Source of the DNA: Saccharofermentans sp.
GTDB taxonomy: Bacteria > Bacillota > Clostridia > Saccharofermentanales > Saccharofermentanaceae
Length of the DNA: 64,000 nucleotides
Assembly (NCBI GenBank): GCA_024691325.1
Contig: JAILNR010000009.1
Coordinates: forward strand, 1 to 64,000
Reading direction: 5' to 3'
Shown in pieces: positions 15,065 to 23,925 of the stretch. The notes beneath the pieces were generated by a model that did no database searches, was not told the origin of the DNA, and worked only from the letters and a program-made list of their open reading frames with translations. Position 1 is the stretch's first letter. Each line of letters starts with the position of its first letter. Position numbers and translations under genes: made by a program.

Positions 15065-18000
15065 ATGATCAAGATAATTCCTTACACAACTTATAAGCCG
15101 GTGACGGAGTATGCCGTCGAGGAGCAGATGAAGTCTGCGCGGGAGGGGGAGCAGACAGTTTTTATTGTTCCTGAATCTGTTAAGGCATCTGTGGAGCGTC
15201 TGGTGTTCGACCGGCTGGTCAAGGGCAGATCTTCTGCTGATGATATCAAGACTTCATTCGGTCCCGTCAGTGCCGGAACACTTGATATAGATGTATTAAG
15301 TTTTGTCCGTCTGTCGTATAAGATTCTTGCGATGACCGGAAGGGAGTCTGATTCGGATGATTCATTGCTTCGTAATGTCATCTACAGGATCCTTACAGAT
15401 TCGCCCTCTGATTTCCAGAACTTTAACAGGCTTCGCCGCCACTTCGAATATGTTGATATGCTGGTCGATCTTATAGGCGATTTCCACCGCTACGGCATCA
15501 AGCCGGAGAAGATAGAAGAAGTCATATCGAGCGAAGGTGATACCGATGGCAAACTGTCGGAGATGATGCTTCTTATGAGACGGGCAGATGAGATGGGTAA
15601 GGCTTATGGTCTCCCGGTTGATGAGACCTTGCCTGATGCTGCAGCTAAGATGGTCATGTCGCTTGCTGATGGAGTTAATCCGAGGTTTAAGCAGCTGTCT
15701 TCTTTTGTTAAGTCGAGATTCATCATTATGGGACTTGGAAGCACACGTAATCTTACTCCTCAGGAGAGACGCCTTGTTAAGGCACTGTCGGATGCCGGTG
15801 CGGAAGTGATCGTATATGCAGCGATAGAAGATGAAGACGACGGATCCTTTGGTGTGTTCGGAAGAAGTACTATAGCTTCTCTTGAAGAGATTGGAGGCAC
15901 TGTATGTGAGCCCGTTAACTTCTTATCTTCTGATGAGAACAGACTTAACGTAATTGCCAGAAGCTACGCTATGGGTGATATGGACGTGAATGTATCGTCA
16001 ATGCCTGAAGATGATTCGGTAGAGCTTTTGTCATATGCATATCCGGACGATGCTGTGTCTTATATCGCGAATGAGATCAACAGACTTGTCAGGGTCGAGA
16101 ATAAGTATCGCTACAGCGATATAAGGATCCTCTGCGTAGATGATTCTTATAAGGACCGTATCAAGAGTATATTCAGGCTGTTCGACCTGCAGGCGTTTAT
16201 CGATAAGAAGGTCATTCTGCTTAATACTCCGGTGGTAAGATTCGTCACAGGTCTTCTTGATCTGTCGATATATAATTACGATGCGAATTCAGTTCTTAAG
16301 ATCCTGCGTACAGGCGTGCTTACCGGTGCCAGATCTGATCTTGTGGATGTGTTCGATAATTATCTTCTTCGTGAGAATATCATGGATCGGAAGAGACTGT
16401 TCAATGAAGACTTCTATAAGCTGGTCTTTGAAGTTGACGGAGAGCAGATCCGTAAGGATGAATTTAAGATATATGATAATGGGAAGCTGATAACAGACGG
16501 ACCATCATATCTTTATGAGAATATCGTGAAGAAGGTCCTTTTGCCGATAAGTAAGATCACAGATGAGATCGATGCGAAGACTACGATAGCAGGCAAGGCG
16601 GGTGCGCTTGCAGGATATATAGGAAGCCTTAAGACAGAAGTCGAAGAATTACGTAATGAATTCCTCGACAGAGGTGATCAGGATACAGCGCTTGCGATAG
16701 TTAAAGGCTATACCGAAGTTATGAGCCTTCTGTCTTCACTGACAGGTGATCTTAATGAGGTTGAGATCACGCCTGAACAGTTCGCCTCATTGATAAAGAC
16801 TGACATGAAGAATAAGGCATCCGGCAGTATTCCTCTCTGTGCTGATTCTGTTCAGATCACATCAGTCGAATCGTCTGTTTATACATCCTGTAAGGTACTT
16901 TATGTCGTTGGTGCGACCGCTGAGAATTTCCCTCACAAGTCATCGCGTGAAGGCATCATTCCTTCTGCTAAGCTTCGGGCTTTGGGTCTTCCTGATAAGG
17001 CGCAGATGAGATCGAAGCAGGAGTTCGTAGAAGCTTCATTGCTGCTTAACTGTGCATCGGATAAGCTGTGCTTCATTACACCGGCGACTGATATGCCAAG
17101 CCAGGTGTTCACATACATTAGAAGAGCCCTGCAGGAAGGGGATGATGAGTATCCGATTCCGACAGGAGGATTCGAGACACCGGTATATGGTATGCCGGTA
17201 GACAGAAGACACGACGCACTTGATGACGAGTCCTGTTATATCTCTTCTGCCCATATGCACGAACTGCTCGCAGGAAGGAATGTCTGCAGTGTATCTTCTA
17301 TCGAGAAATATAACAGCTGTCCTTTGCAGTATATGCTCGATCACGCCTTAAGGATCAAGGTCAGAACAGACGGCACCAAGATCGAGGGTAATGAGTTTGG
17401 AAGCTTAAGTCACTCTATGTTCGAATTTGCTATGAGCGATGTTAAGAAGGAACTTGAGACAAAGACTATCGACCAGCTGATCGCTGAGGCGGTCCCGGAG
17501 AAGATCGGTAAGCTTGCTGATGATTATTTCAGAAGAGCTGTTGAAGATGAGCAGATAAAGAATCCGGATAAGTTCTCGAACAGATATGCCGTATATCCCG
17601 GACTTAAGGTTAAGAGAATCTTCAGTAAGGCTTATCCTGCGATGCTTGACTACTACAAGGAGTCAGGATACAGACCTGAAGCTTTCGAAGTAAAGGTCGA
17701 GGACTTCGATCATAAGATCGACATCAAGACCATATCTGACGGAATCGAATTCGAGTTTAAATTCAGGGGCTCGATCGACAGAGTTGATAAGAATGAGGAT
17801 GGCCTTTTAAGAGTCGTTGACTACAAGTCTTATGCCAAGGATATCGATTTTAAGAAGGCTGCTGATGGTGTGCAGATACAGCTTTTCGCTTATGCGTATG
17901 GACTTAAGCTGCAGCCGGGAAATGAGGTGGATAACGTGGGATATATCGGCATCTACCTTCCTACTAAGAAGCCTGAGAAGAATAAGCCTCCTAAGCTTTT

Positions 18001-18250
18001 CGAGTATAAGAGTGCAGATAAGAAGTATGACCTCGATGCTGTAATCGATTATGCGGGACAGAAGCTTAAGGATACATGTGACAATATCGCACAAGGTAAG
18101 GGTACGGCGAAGCTTACGGGTACGGAGTTCGATAAGGCGTGCACGTTCTGCAACTTTAAAGGATCGTGCGGACGGCTTATGAACAGCAATGATAACCCGG
18201 GCAAGGCCGAGGCTGCGGCTATAGCAGATTCATGGAAGAAGGGGAAGTAA
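15065..18250 (+). CDS. addB: AddB subunit of the AddAB helicase-nuclease
   Basis: The protein is 1061 residues. The C-terminal PDDEXK nuclease domain has VVDYKS (Asp919, Lys921). A four-cysteine iron-sulfur set is visible: one Cys in NSCPLQYML (about residue 752) and CTFCNFKGSC (about 1026-1035, C-x2-C-x5-C), as in B. subtilis AddB. AddAB resects double-strand breaks for RecA-dependent recombination. The N-terminus goes straight to FIVPES with no G-x-x-G-x-G-K-T, so the Walker A motif found in B. subtilis AddB is missing, as in RexB-type proteins; ATP-driven motor activity must come from AddA. It is followed one base later by addA, so the two are translationally coupled. Confidence 0.95.
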   Translation: MIKIIPYTTYKPVTEYAVEEQMKSAREGEQTVFIVPESVKASVERLVFDRLVKGRSSADDIKTSFGPVSAGTLDIDVLSFVRLSYKILAMTGRESDSDDSLLRNVIYRILTDSPSDFQNFNRLRRHFEYVDMLVDLIGDFHRYGIKPEKIEEVISSEGDTDGKLSEMMLLMRRADEMGKAYGLPVDETLPDAAAKMVMSLADGVNPRFKQLSSFVKSRFIIMGLGSTRNLTPQERRLVKALSDAGAEVIVYAAIEDEDDGSFGVFGRSTIASLEEIGGTVCEPVNFLSSDENRLNVIARSYAMGDMDVNVSSMPEDDSVELLSYAYPDDAVSYIANEINRLVRVENKYRYSDIRILCVDDSYKDRIKSIFRLFDLQAFIDKKVILLNTPVVRFVTGLLDLSIYNYDANSVLKILRTGVLTGARSDLVDVFDNYLLRENIMDRKRLFNEDFYKLVFEVDGEQIRKDEFKIYDNGKLITDGPSYLYENIVKKVLLPISKITDEIDAKTTIAGKAGALAGYIGSLKTEVEELRNEFLDRGDQDTALAIVKGYTEVMSLLSSLTGDLNEVEITPEQFASLIKTDMKNKASGSIPLCADSVQITSVESSVYTSCKVLYVVGATAENFPHKSSREGIIPSAKLRALGLPDKAQMRSKQEFVEASLLLNCASDKLCFITPATDMPSQVFTYIRRALQEGDDEYPIPTGGFETPVYGMPVDRRHDALDDESCYISSAHMHELLAGRNVCSVSSIEKYNSCPLQYMLDHALRIKVRTDGTKIEGNEFGSLSHSMFEFAMSDVKKELETKTIDQLIAEAVPEKIGKLADDYFRRAVEDEQIKNPDKFSNRYAVYPGLKVKRIFSKAYPAMLDYYKESGYRPEAFEVKVEDFDHKIDIKTISDGIEFEFKFRGSIDRVDKNEDGLLRVVDYKSYAKDIDFKKAADGVQIQLFAYAYGLKLQPGNEVDNVGYIGIYLPTKKPEKNKPPKLFEYKSADKKYDLDAVIDYAGQKLKDTCDNIAQGKGTAKLTGTEFDKACTFCNFKGSCGRLMNSNDNPGKAEAAAIADSWKKGK

Positions 18251-18251
18251 G

Positions 18252-21200
18252 ATGGTGAAGTATTCCGATGAACAGCAGGCGATAATCGACGCCGGCAGAT
18301 CGAATATTCTTGTATCCGCAGCTGCAGGTTCAGGTAAGACCACTGTGCTTGCCGCGAGGATAACTGCGAAGATTATAAAGAAGGAATTTGGTATAGATGA
18401 ACTTCTTGTAGTTACCTTTACGAAGGATGCAGCTTCGCATATGCGTGAGAAGATCGAAGACAGTCTTCGCAAGGCGATGTATGAAGAGGGTGCTGACAGG
18501 GCATATATCAAGGAACAGATAGATAAGATATCAGTCTCGTATATACAGACGATGAACAGTTTCTGCAACCGTGTCGTAAGTGAAGCGGGATATATGTTTG
18601 AGGACGACGAGGCGGCGGCGCCGGGAAGCATGGTGCTTGAAGCTACGACGCTCGATATGATCAGAAAGCAGGCGGCGAATGATTCTATCATGGCTGTTTA
18701 CGACAGGATCGCACAGGATGCTATTAGCGAGCAGGAGAGAGAGGACTTCCTTAACCTTTTGTTCTCGATGGGCAACGGCAAGTCTGAAGCACCTCTGGCT
18801 GATGCGATGGATAAGGCTTACGGCAAGCTGAGAAGTCTGCCGGATTATGTCGATATTATCGATGGCATAATAAGAGCCCGGGAAAGCGCGGATGCCGAAG
18901 GTGAGCTGATCGGGCTGGACCGTCTTGTTGATTACAGCGGTGCTTTTATCAGAAAGGTGGAGGCGGCAGTAAGGCATGCGGCTGATGCAGTTGATTCTCT
19001 TGATATTAAGGCTGAATCCAAAGCTTCTTTGAAGACAATTTTAAGCAGCTACGAGGTTGCTTTGTCGGAATATAACGAAGCTTTTCCAGCGGCAGTATCC
19101 GTTGATGAGAAGCTTAACGCTATCACCGGTTTCTACGATCGCCTGTTTGCTTCGCTTGACCCTGAGATGAGTCCCGGTCTATATGAGAGAAACAAGATCA
19201 AGGATGATAAGTTCCTTTCTGACTTCGCACCTGTTGCCAAGGCGTTTGCGATGATCCGTGACAGACATAAGAGCAATGGCGTGAAGCTGAAGAATGCCGG
19301 CTGGGGCTGGACTGCTTCAGCTGATAAGTGTCTGGTTAATGGCGACCTGTTTGTAGGAGGAGATATCGATACTTCAGTGCTTCTTAAAAGACAGCTTAGA
19401 AGGACATCGTGCGCGAGGGCTTTCGCGATGCTCCTTAAAGACATGGATGCAAGATACAGCAAGTACAAAAGAGACCTGCGTGGTATCGACTACGGTGACC
19501 AGGAGCACATGTGTCTACGCATTCTGAAGCAGAAAGAAGCAAGCGATCTTTACAGGAATAAGTTCAAAGAAATCTACATAGATGAGTATCAGGATAATAC
19601 CTCACTGCAGGATGCTGTAGTGGAGAAGATAGCTGACGGGAACGTATTCTGTGTTGGTGATGTTAAGCAGAGTATCTATAAATTCCGTAATGCTAATCCT
19701 GCGATGTTTATTAGGAAATCCGAAGAGTATGTGAAGGATCCTTCGAAGGGCAGACTCATGGGGCTTAACTGCAACTTCAGAAGTACTCCGCAGGTGCTTA
19801 AGTTTGTTAATGAGATCTTCGGTCAGCTGATGAGCGGAGATGCCGCGCAGATCGATTATGAGGGCGGCGGACATGAGCTTAATGCGCCTGAAGGCGCGAA
19901 GGACGGTCCGGTTCCTGAAGTCATATTTATCAATGCGAAGATGAAAGATAAGGCTGCTACTGAAAGTGAAGAGGGCCTTATCGAGGAAGATGTTAAGCAG
20001 ATAGAAATGCTTGTATCCCAGATCAGAAGCAAGGTGCAGGAGTATCTTGATTCGGGATATGACAGAAAGGATATCTTTGTTCTTACGAGGACCAATAACG
20101 CGGCCAAGGAAGCGGCGGCTTACCTTAGAGCGGGCGGTATACCTGCAAGATGTCTTGATAAGAAGCCTCTGTTCTCTGATAACGAGATAATCGGTATCTG
20201 CAATCTCATTAAGGTTCTTGCGAATGAATACCGCGATGAGTGTCTTGCAGGAGTAATGTTGTCTGCATATAGATTCTCTAACTTCATTCTTGATGAACTT
20301 GCTGAGATCATAGGTTTTGCTCCTTCTGAGTTTAAGAAGATGAATCTGATAATCAAGGTCCGCCATTATGCTGATAATGGCCCTGTCGAGGCTGTTAAGA
20401 ATAAGTGTAAGGTCTTCCTTGATGCTATTGACGATCTGCGTTCTGAAAGTGTCATTCGCGATATCAGTGAGCTTACTGAACTGATATATGTAAGGTCCGG
20501 TATCAAGGCGACGCTCATGGAGGAAGCTCCTTATGAAGTTAATAAACTCGATCTGTTTAAGAACTGGCTGTGCGGCAACTTTCTTATGCGCGGAAGTGAC
20601 TTAACTGAAGTGGCTGGTGCGATCGATCAGATGCAGAGCAGGCTCGATGATGATGCGGCGATCGAATTTGACCTGGGTGGTGAGGATCTGGTCCGCTGCA
20701 TGAGTTATCACAAGAGTAAAGGACTTGAGAATAAGTGCGTAATCGTCGTTGATGTTGATGGCTCGAATGAGAAGGATACTAATCCTTATATCAGCTTTAA
20801 GTCAGGTAATGTGTTGTCGCCCGAAGACCACAAGGGACCTAGGTTCATTGTTGATGATTACGACGATGAGACTTCTGTCGCGGGTACATCTCTCGAGAAG
20901 GCTGTGGTAAAGGAAGAGAACAGACTCGAAGAGAATGCCGAGGCGATGAGACTTTTGTATGTTGCACTTACGAGAGCCGAGGAGAATCTTTGCTTTATAA
21001 GACGTATCGATCTGTCCAGCGATAAGCTCGCTCCTTCTGTCTTTACGCCTCTTGCTTCAGAGGGCAGAAAGCTCTCGTCTGATTTTTATACAAATATATC
21101 GGGCATAGATAAGATGATGCTTACTGCGCTTCTCCGCATGAAGCTTTCTGAAGATTCATCTGATCTTAAGGATATCTGCGGGATTGGTGATATGACATTC

Positions 21201-22106
21201 TCTTATAACTCTGACTTTGATGGGGTGAAGGTCACGGTGAAGACTGCCACTGATGCTATGGATCGGTCTTCGGATGATGAGCCTGAAGAGAACATCGAGA
21301 ACACCGATTATGAGGTGAAAGAATATAAGAAGACCGAGGCTGATCTTAGAAGACAGAAGATATTCGGATGTGTGGGTACTGATGAAGCGGGGATGCCTAA
21401 GTTTGAAGCATACCGGTATGAGGATGCGATGAATGCTCCAGCTAAGACATCTGTATCTGCAATGAAGAGAGACCTGGATTCACTGATGTCGAAGGAAGAC
21501 GATTATGCTGATAAGGATCTTAAGACAGCGATCAATCTTCTGGTGCCTGATACCGATCACTATGTTGGTGAACATGGGGGACTGTCCGGCACGGCACTCG
21601 GTACTGCGGTTCACAAGACGATGAGGTTTATCGATCTTGCAGGTCTCGCATCAGGAGTTAGTGCATCAAGCGAGTTGGATGCGCTTGTATCTGAAGGAAT
21701 CCTTAATGAGACCGAGAGAGAGGCCGTTGGCAAGTTTGAGAAGAATATCGAAGCATTTGCTTCAAGTGATCTTTGCAAAGAGTTTATTAAGGCTGATGAA
21801 GCGGGCCGCGCTGACAGAGAACGTGAGTTGATCTGTTCGATACGTATCAATCCTGACCGCGACGACTATAAGCTGGTACAGGGAACACTCGATGCAATGT
21901 ATATAGATGATGATGGCAAAGCAGTAATCATCGATTACAAGACCGACTATATCAAATCTGACAATAAGGATGAGATTATAAAGACTGTGAAGGACCGCCA
22001 TGCTGAGCAGCTTGAGCTCTATGCAGCGGCTGTTGAGTCATCGGGTATACCTGTTAAGGCAAGATATGTATACTTGTTAAGAAAGAATATGGCTATAGAG
22101 GTATAA
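18252..22106 (+). CDS. addA: AddA subunit, UvrD-type helicase plus nuclease
   Basis: The protein is 1284 residues. Walker A AAAGSGKTT is at about 23-31. The UvrD motif II segment IDEYQD (about 442-447), motif III-like GDVKQSIYKFR and motif VI region LYVALTRAEE are intact, and the C-terminal nuclease signature IIDYKTDY is at about 1224-1231. The length fits AddA (about 1200-1240). It is the 3'-to-5' motor and one of the two nucleases of AddAB, degrading DNA ends until a Chi-type site is met. The ATG at 18252 comes one base after the addB stop. A small membrane protein gene follows after three bases, apparently in the same operon. Confidence 0.96.
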   Translation: MVKYSDEQQAIIDAGRSNILVSAAAGSGKTTVLAARITAKIIKKEFGIDELLVVTFTKDAASHMREKIEDSLRKAMYEEGADRAYIKEQIDKISVSYIQTMNSFCNRVVSEAGYMFEDDEAAAPGSMVLEATTLDMIRKQAANDSIMAVYDRIAQDAISEQEREDFLNLLFSMGNGKSEAPLADAMDKAYGKLRSLPDYVDIIDGIIRARESADAEGELIGLDRLVDYSGAFIRKVEAAVRHAADAVDSLDIKAESKASLKTILSSYEVALSEYNEAFPAAVSVDEKLNAITGFYDRLFASLDPEMSPGLYERNKIKDDKFLSDFAPVAKAFAMIRDRHKSNGVKLKNAGWGWTASADKCLVNGDLFVGGDIDTSVLLKRQLRRTSCARAFAMLLKDMDARYSKYKRDLRGIDYGDQEHMCLRILKQKEASDLYRNKFKEIYIDEYQDNTSLQDAVVEKIADGNVFCVGDVKQSIYKFRNANPAMFIRKSEEYVKDPSKGRLMGLNCNFRSTPQVLKFVNEIFGQLMSGDAAQIDYEGGGHELNAPEGAKDGPVPEVIFINAKMKDKAATESEEGLIEEDVKQIEMLVSQIRSKVQEYLDSGYDRKDIFVLTRTNNAAKEAAAYLRAGGIPARCLDKKPLFSDNEIIGICNLIKVLANEYRDECLAGVMLSAYRFSNFILDELAEIIGFAPSEFKKMNLIIKVRHYADNGPVEAVKNKCKVFLDAIDDLRSESVIRDISELTELIYVRSGIKATLMEEAPYEVNKLDLFKNWLCGNFLMRGSDLTEVAGAIDQMQSRLDDDAAIEFDLGGEDLVRCMSYHKSKGLENKCVIVVDVDGSNEKDTNPYISFKSGNVLSPEDHKGPRFIVDDYDDETSVAGTSLEKAVVKEENRLEENAEAMRLLYVALTRAEENLCFIRRIDLSSDKLAPSVFTPLASEGRKLSSDFYTNISGIDKMMLTALLRMKLSEDSSDLKDICGIGDMTFSYNSDFDGVKVTVKTATDAMDRSSDDEPEENIENTDYEVKEYKKTEADLRRQKIFGCVGTDEAGMPKFEAYRYEDAMNAPAKTSVSAMKRDLDSLMSKEDDYADKDLKTAINLLVPDTDHYVGEHGGLSGTALGTAVHKTMRFIDLAGLASGVSASSELDALVSEGILNETEREAVGKFEKNIEAFASSDLCKEFIKADEAGRADRERELICSIRINPDRDDYKLVQGTLDAMYIDDDGKAVIIDYKTDYIKSDNKDEIIKTVKDRHAEQLELYAAAVESSGIPVKARYVYLLRKNMAIEV

Positions 22107-22109
22107 CTT

Positions 22110-22709
22110 TTGCTTGAGTCAGGACAGGTTATTAGAAGAGAACTTACTTCCGAAGAGATTCAGATTCTGCTGGATCATCCTGAGTGTGTAATGTTCGATC
22201 ATTGGAAGGCGATGAAGACTCATAAGTTCTCGTTGCTTCAGGCTCTCATCCCGGCTGCACTGTCATTGCTCCTTATAGTCGCTTTTATTCTGATGTTTCC
22301 GCAGTTTGCCGAAGCACATGGTAATCTTACTGTCGCAGTTTCCATGATCCTGTTCTTCATCTCCATTGCGGCCGTTCCGTTGATCTATATTAAGACGGAT
22401 GACAGGAACCTTAATAAAGCAAAGGAGAATCACTATAAAGATCAGCTTAAAGAGCTTCTTCCTTCCAAACTAAAGATGAAGCTGTTCGTTGTGGACTGGA
22501 TGGTTGTCGAGAAGGGTGAAGGCGGATATTACGATGAGGATGGCAATGAGCAGTGGTTCGGTTATGTCGGATGCGGAAACTTTTTTCCGATCAATAAGGG
22601 TGACGAGCTTGTCATTATCTACGAGGAAGAGTATAAGAAGGACCAGTTCTTTGGACTCGTGAAGAAGGATCCCGCCACCATGAGTCTTTATGACTCGTCG
22701 CGTTCCTGA
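22110..22709 (+). CDS. Unrecognised two-pass membrane protein downstream of addA
   Basis: The protein is 199 residues. The start is a TTG at 22110, three bases after the addA stop, with AGAGG about eight bases upstream; no ATG fits. An N-terminal cytoplasmic-looking segment of 45 residues is followed by two hydrophobic spans (about 46-70 and 78-97) and a C-terminal domain of about 100 residues. That domain is rich in Gly, Tyr and acidic residues, with WFGYVGCGNFF as a recognisable core. I do not know the family. Position and coupling suggest it is made with AddAB, though a role in repair is not implied by its sequence. Its 3' end overlaps the convergent tadA gene by 22 bases. Confidence 0.65.
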   Translation: MLESGQVIRRELTSEEIQILLDHPECVMFDHWKAMKTHKFSLLQALIPAALSLLLIVAFILMFPQFAEAHGNLTVAVSMILFFISIAAVPLIYIKTDDRNLNKAKENHYKDQLKELLPSKLKMKLFVVDWMVVEKGEGGYYDEDGNEQWFGYVGCGNFFPINKGDELVIIYEEEYKKDQFFGLVKKDPATMSLYDSSRS

Positions 22710-23182
22710 TTTCTGAGTCTGTTCCTGTCGCGCATTTCCTTAAAGAACTCCAGCATCATCTCGCTGCATTCTTTCTCCATGACGCCGCCTTCGAATTCAA
22801 CCTTGTGGTTATGGCCGTGTTCGACGTTGAAGATATCATTACATGAGCAGACCGCTCCTGACTTGGGCTCGTATGCGCCAAAGTAGACTTTCCTGATCCT
22901 GGACTGGACTATCGCGCCTGAACACATAGTGCATGGCTCAAGTGTCACATACATATCCATATCATTAAGGCGCCAGTCGCCTAATTTCTTACACGCTTTA
23001 TCGATAGCGATGACCTCAGCGTGCATCAGTGCGTTGGACTTTGTAAGCTTCAGATTATGAGCGCGTACAAAGACTTTACCGTCTTTTACAATGACGCAGC
23101 CTATCGGACATTCTTTCTTATCGTATGCCTTCTGCGCTTCCTTGAGCGCGGCTTTCATGAACTTTATGTGCTGATCTTCCAT
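22688..23182 (-). CDS. tadA: tRNA-specific adenosine deaminase TadA
   Basis: The protein is 164 residues. The zinc-dependent deaminase signature is complete: HAEV (His54, catalytic Glu56) and PCTMC (Cys84, Cys87). Length and the C-terminal helix fit TadA, which converts A34 to inosine in tRNA-Arg(ACG). A generic nucleoside or guanine deaminase is the alternative, but the ALMHAEVIAID context favours TadA. It is the last gene of the long minus-strand operon, 23 bases after the SGNH hydrolase gene. Its tail overlaps the convergent gene after addA by 22 bases, with no terminator. Confidence 0.88.
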   Translation of the reverse strand: MEDQHIKFMKAALKEAQKAYDKKECPIGCVIVKDGKVFVRAHNLKLTKSNALMHAEVIAIDKACKKLGDWRLNDMDMYVTLEPCTMCSGAIVQSRIRKVYFGAYEPKSGAVCSCNDIFNVEHGHNHKVEFEGGVMEKECSEMMLEFFKEMRDRNRLRNQERDES

Positions 23183-23205
23183 GTGGGTGATTATAACACG
23201 AACTG

Positions 23206-23925
23206 TTACTGAGCGGTCATTAATACGGCTTCGCTGTAAAGCATAACACCCCGGTAAGAATCCGGATGGAGATTGTCTGTCATGCAGAAAAATGGAAACG
23301 GTTTGAGCTTATCGAGAATATATGGAGTTGAGTTGATAAATCCTGAACCCGTGTTATTACAGAATGATTCAAGAGCAGCGGCAAATGAATCACAGTGCTC
23401 CGCGGTGTCTTGATCCGCGTTGCAGAAAGTCCATGGCGCTATGTAATAAAAATGTGCATCAGGACAGCGGGAACTTAAACTCCCGTGAATTATCTCCAGA
23501 CACTTTACATAGTAATCTGTTGTGATATTGGGATCCCTGCAGTCGTTAGTGCCAATGGCGATTACATATACATCTGCATCGGGTATCGTGTCGAGAACTC
23601 CGATTATATGAGGGGCAAAGTACCCGGATCCCGATATATTATCTATCTGTCCCGGAATATAATCTTCAATCGGTGCATACCACGGAACTCCTCCGTTAGC
23701 ATTACCGTGCGTTATACTGTCACCGATAAAGCAAACATGCGCACCGGACGAGATATCATTATAAAACTCACTGTCTGTCATTTGATCATTAAGCTTAAGG
23801 ACCGGCCTCGGATGGGGCATGATACCGGACAGCATAAGACCTGTTACCGATAGTCCGACGACAAGAAAGGCAAGAACGCAATATAAGATGATCTTAGGTT
23901 TCAGCTTGTTCTTTCTTTTTGTCAT
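23206..23925 (-). CDS. Membrane-anchored SGNH/GDSL hydrolase
   Basis: The protein is 239 residues. An N-terminal membrane anchor (about residues 10-32) precedes an outside catalytic domain. SGNH blocks are present: FIGDSITHG with nucleophile Ser70, Gly at about 99-101, GTND with Asn127, and DNLHPD with Asp217 and His220. Such enzymes remove acyl or acetyl groups from lipids, peptidoglycan or polysaccharide outside the cell. The start overlaps the 3' end of the zinc-ribbon acyltransferase gene by 32 bases, so translation is coupled. An acyl-adding and an acyl-removing enzyme side by side suggest turnover of an acylated envelope component. Confidence 0.88.
   Translation of the reverse strand: MTKRKNKLKPKIILYCVLAFLVVGLSVTGLMLSGIMPHPRPVLKLNDQMTDSEFYNDISSGAHVCFIGDSITHGNANGGVPWYAPIEDYIPGQIDNISGSGYFAPHIIGVLDTIPDADVYVIAIGTNDCRDPNITTDYYVKCLEIIHGSLSSRCPDAHFYYIAPWTFCNADQDTAEHCDSFAAALESFCNNTGSGFINSTPYILDKLKPFPFFCMTDNLHPDSYRGVMLYSEAVLMTAQ

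Noticed and set aside
19602..20366. Long open frame opposite addA
   Set aside because: It is antisense to a well-supported helicase gene, with Arg/Leu-rich composition typical of shadow frames.
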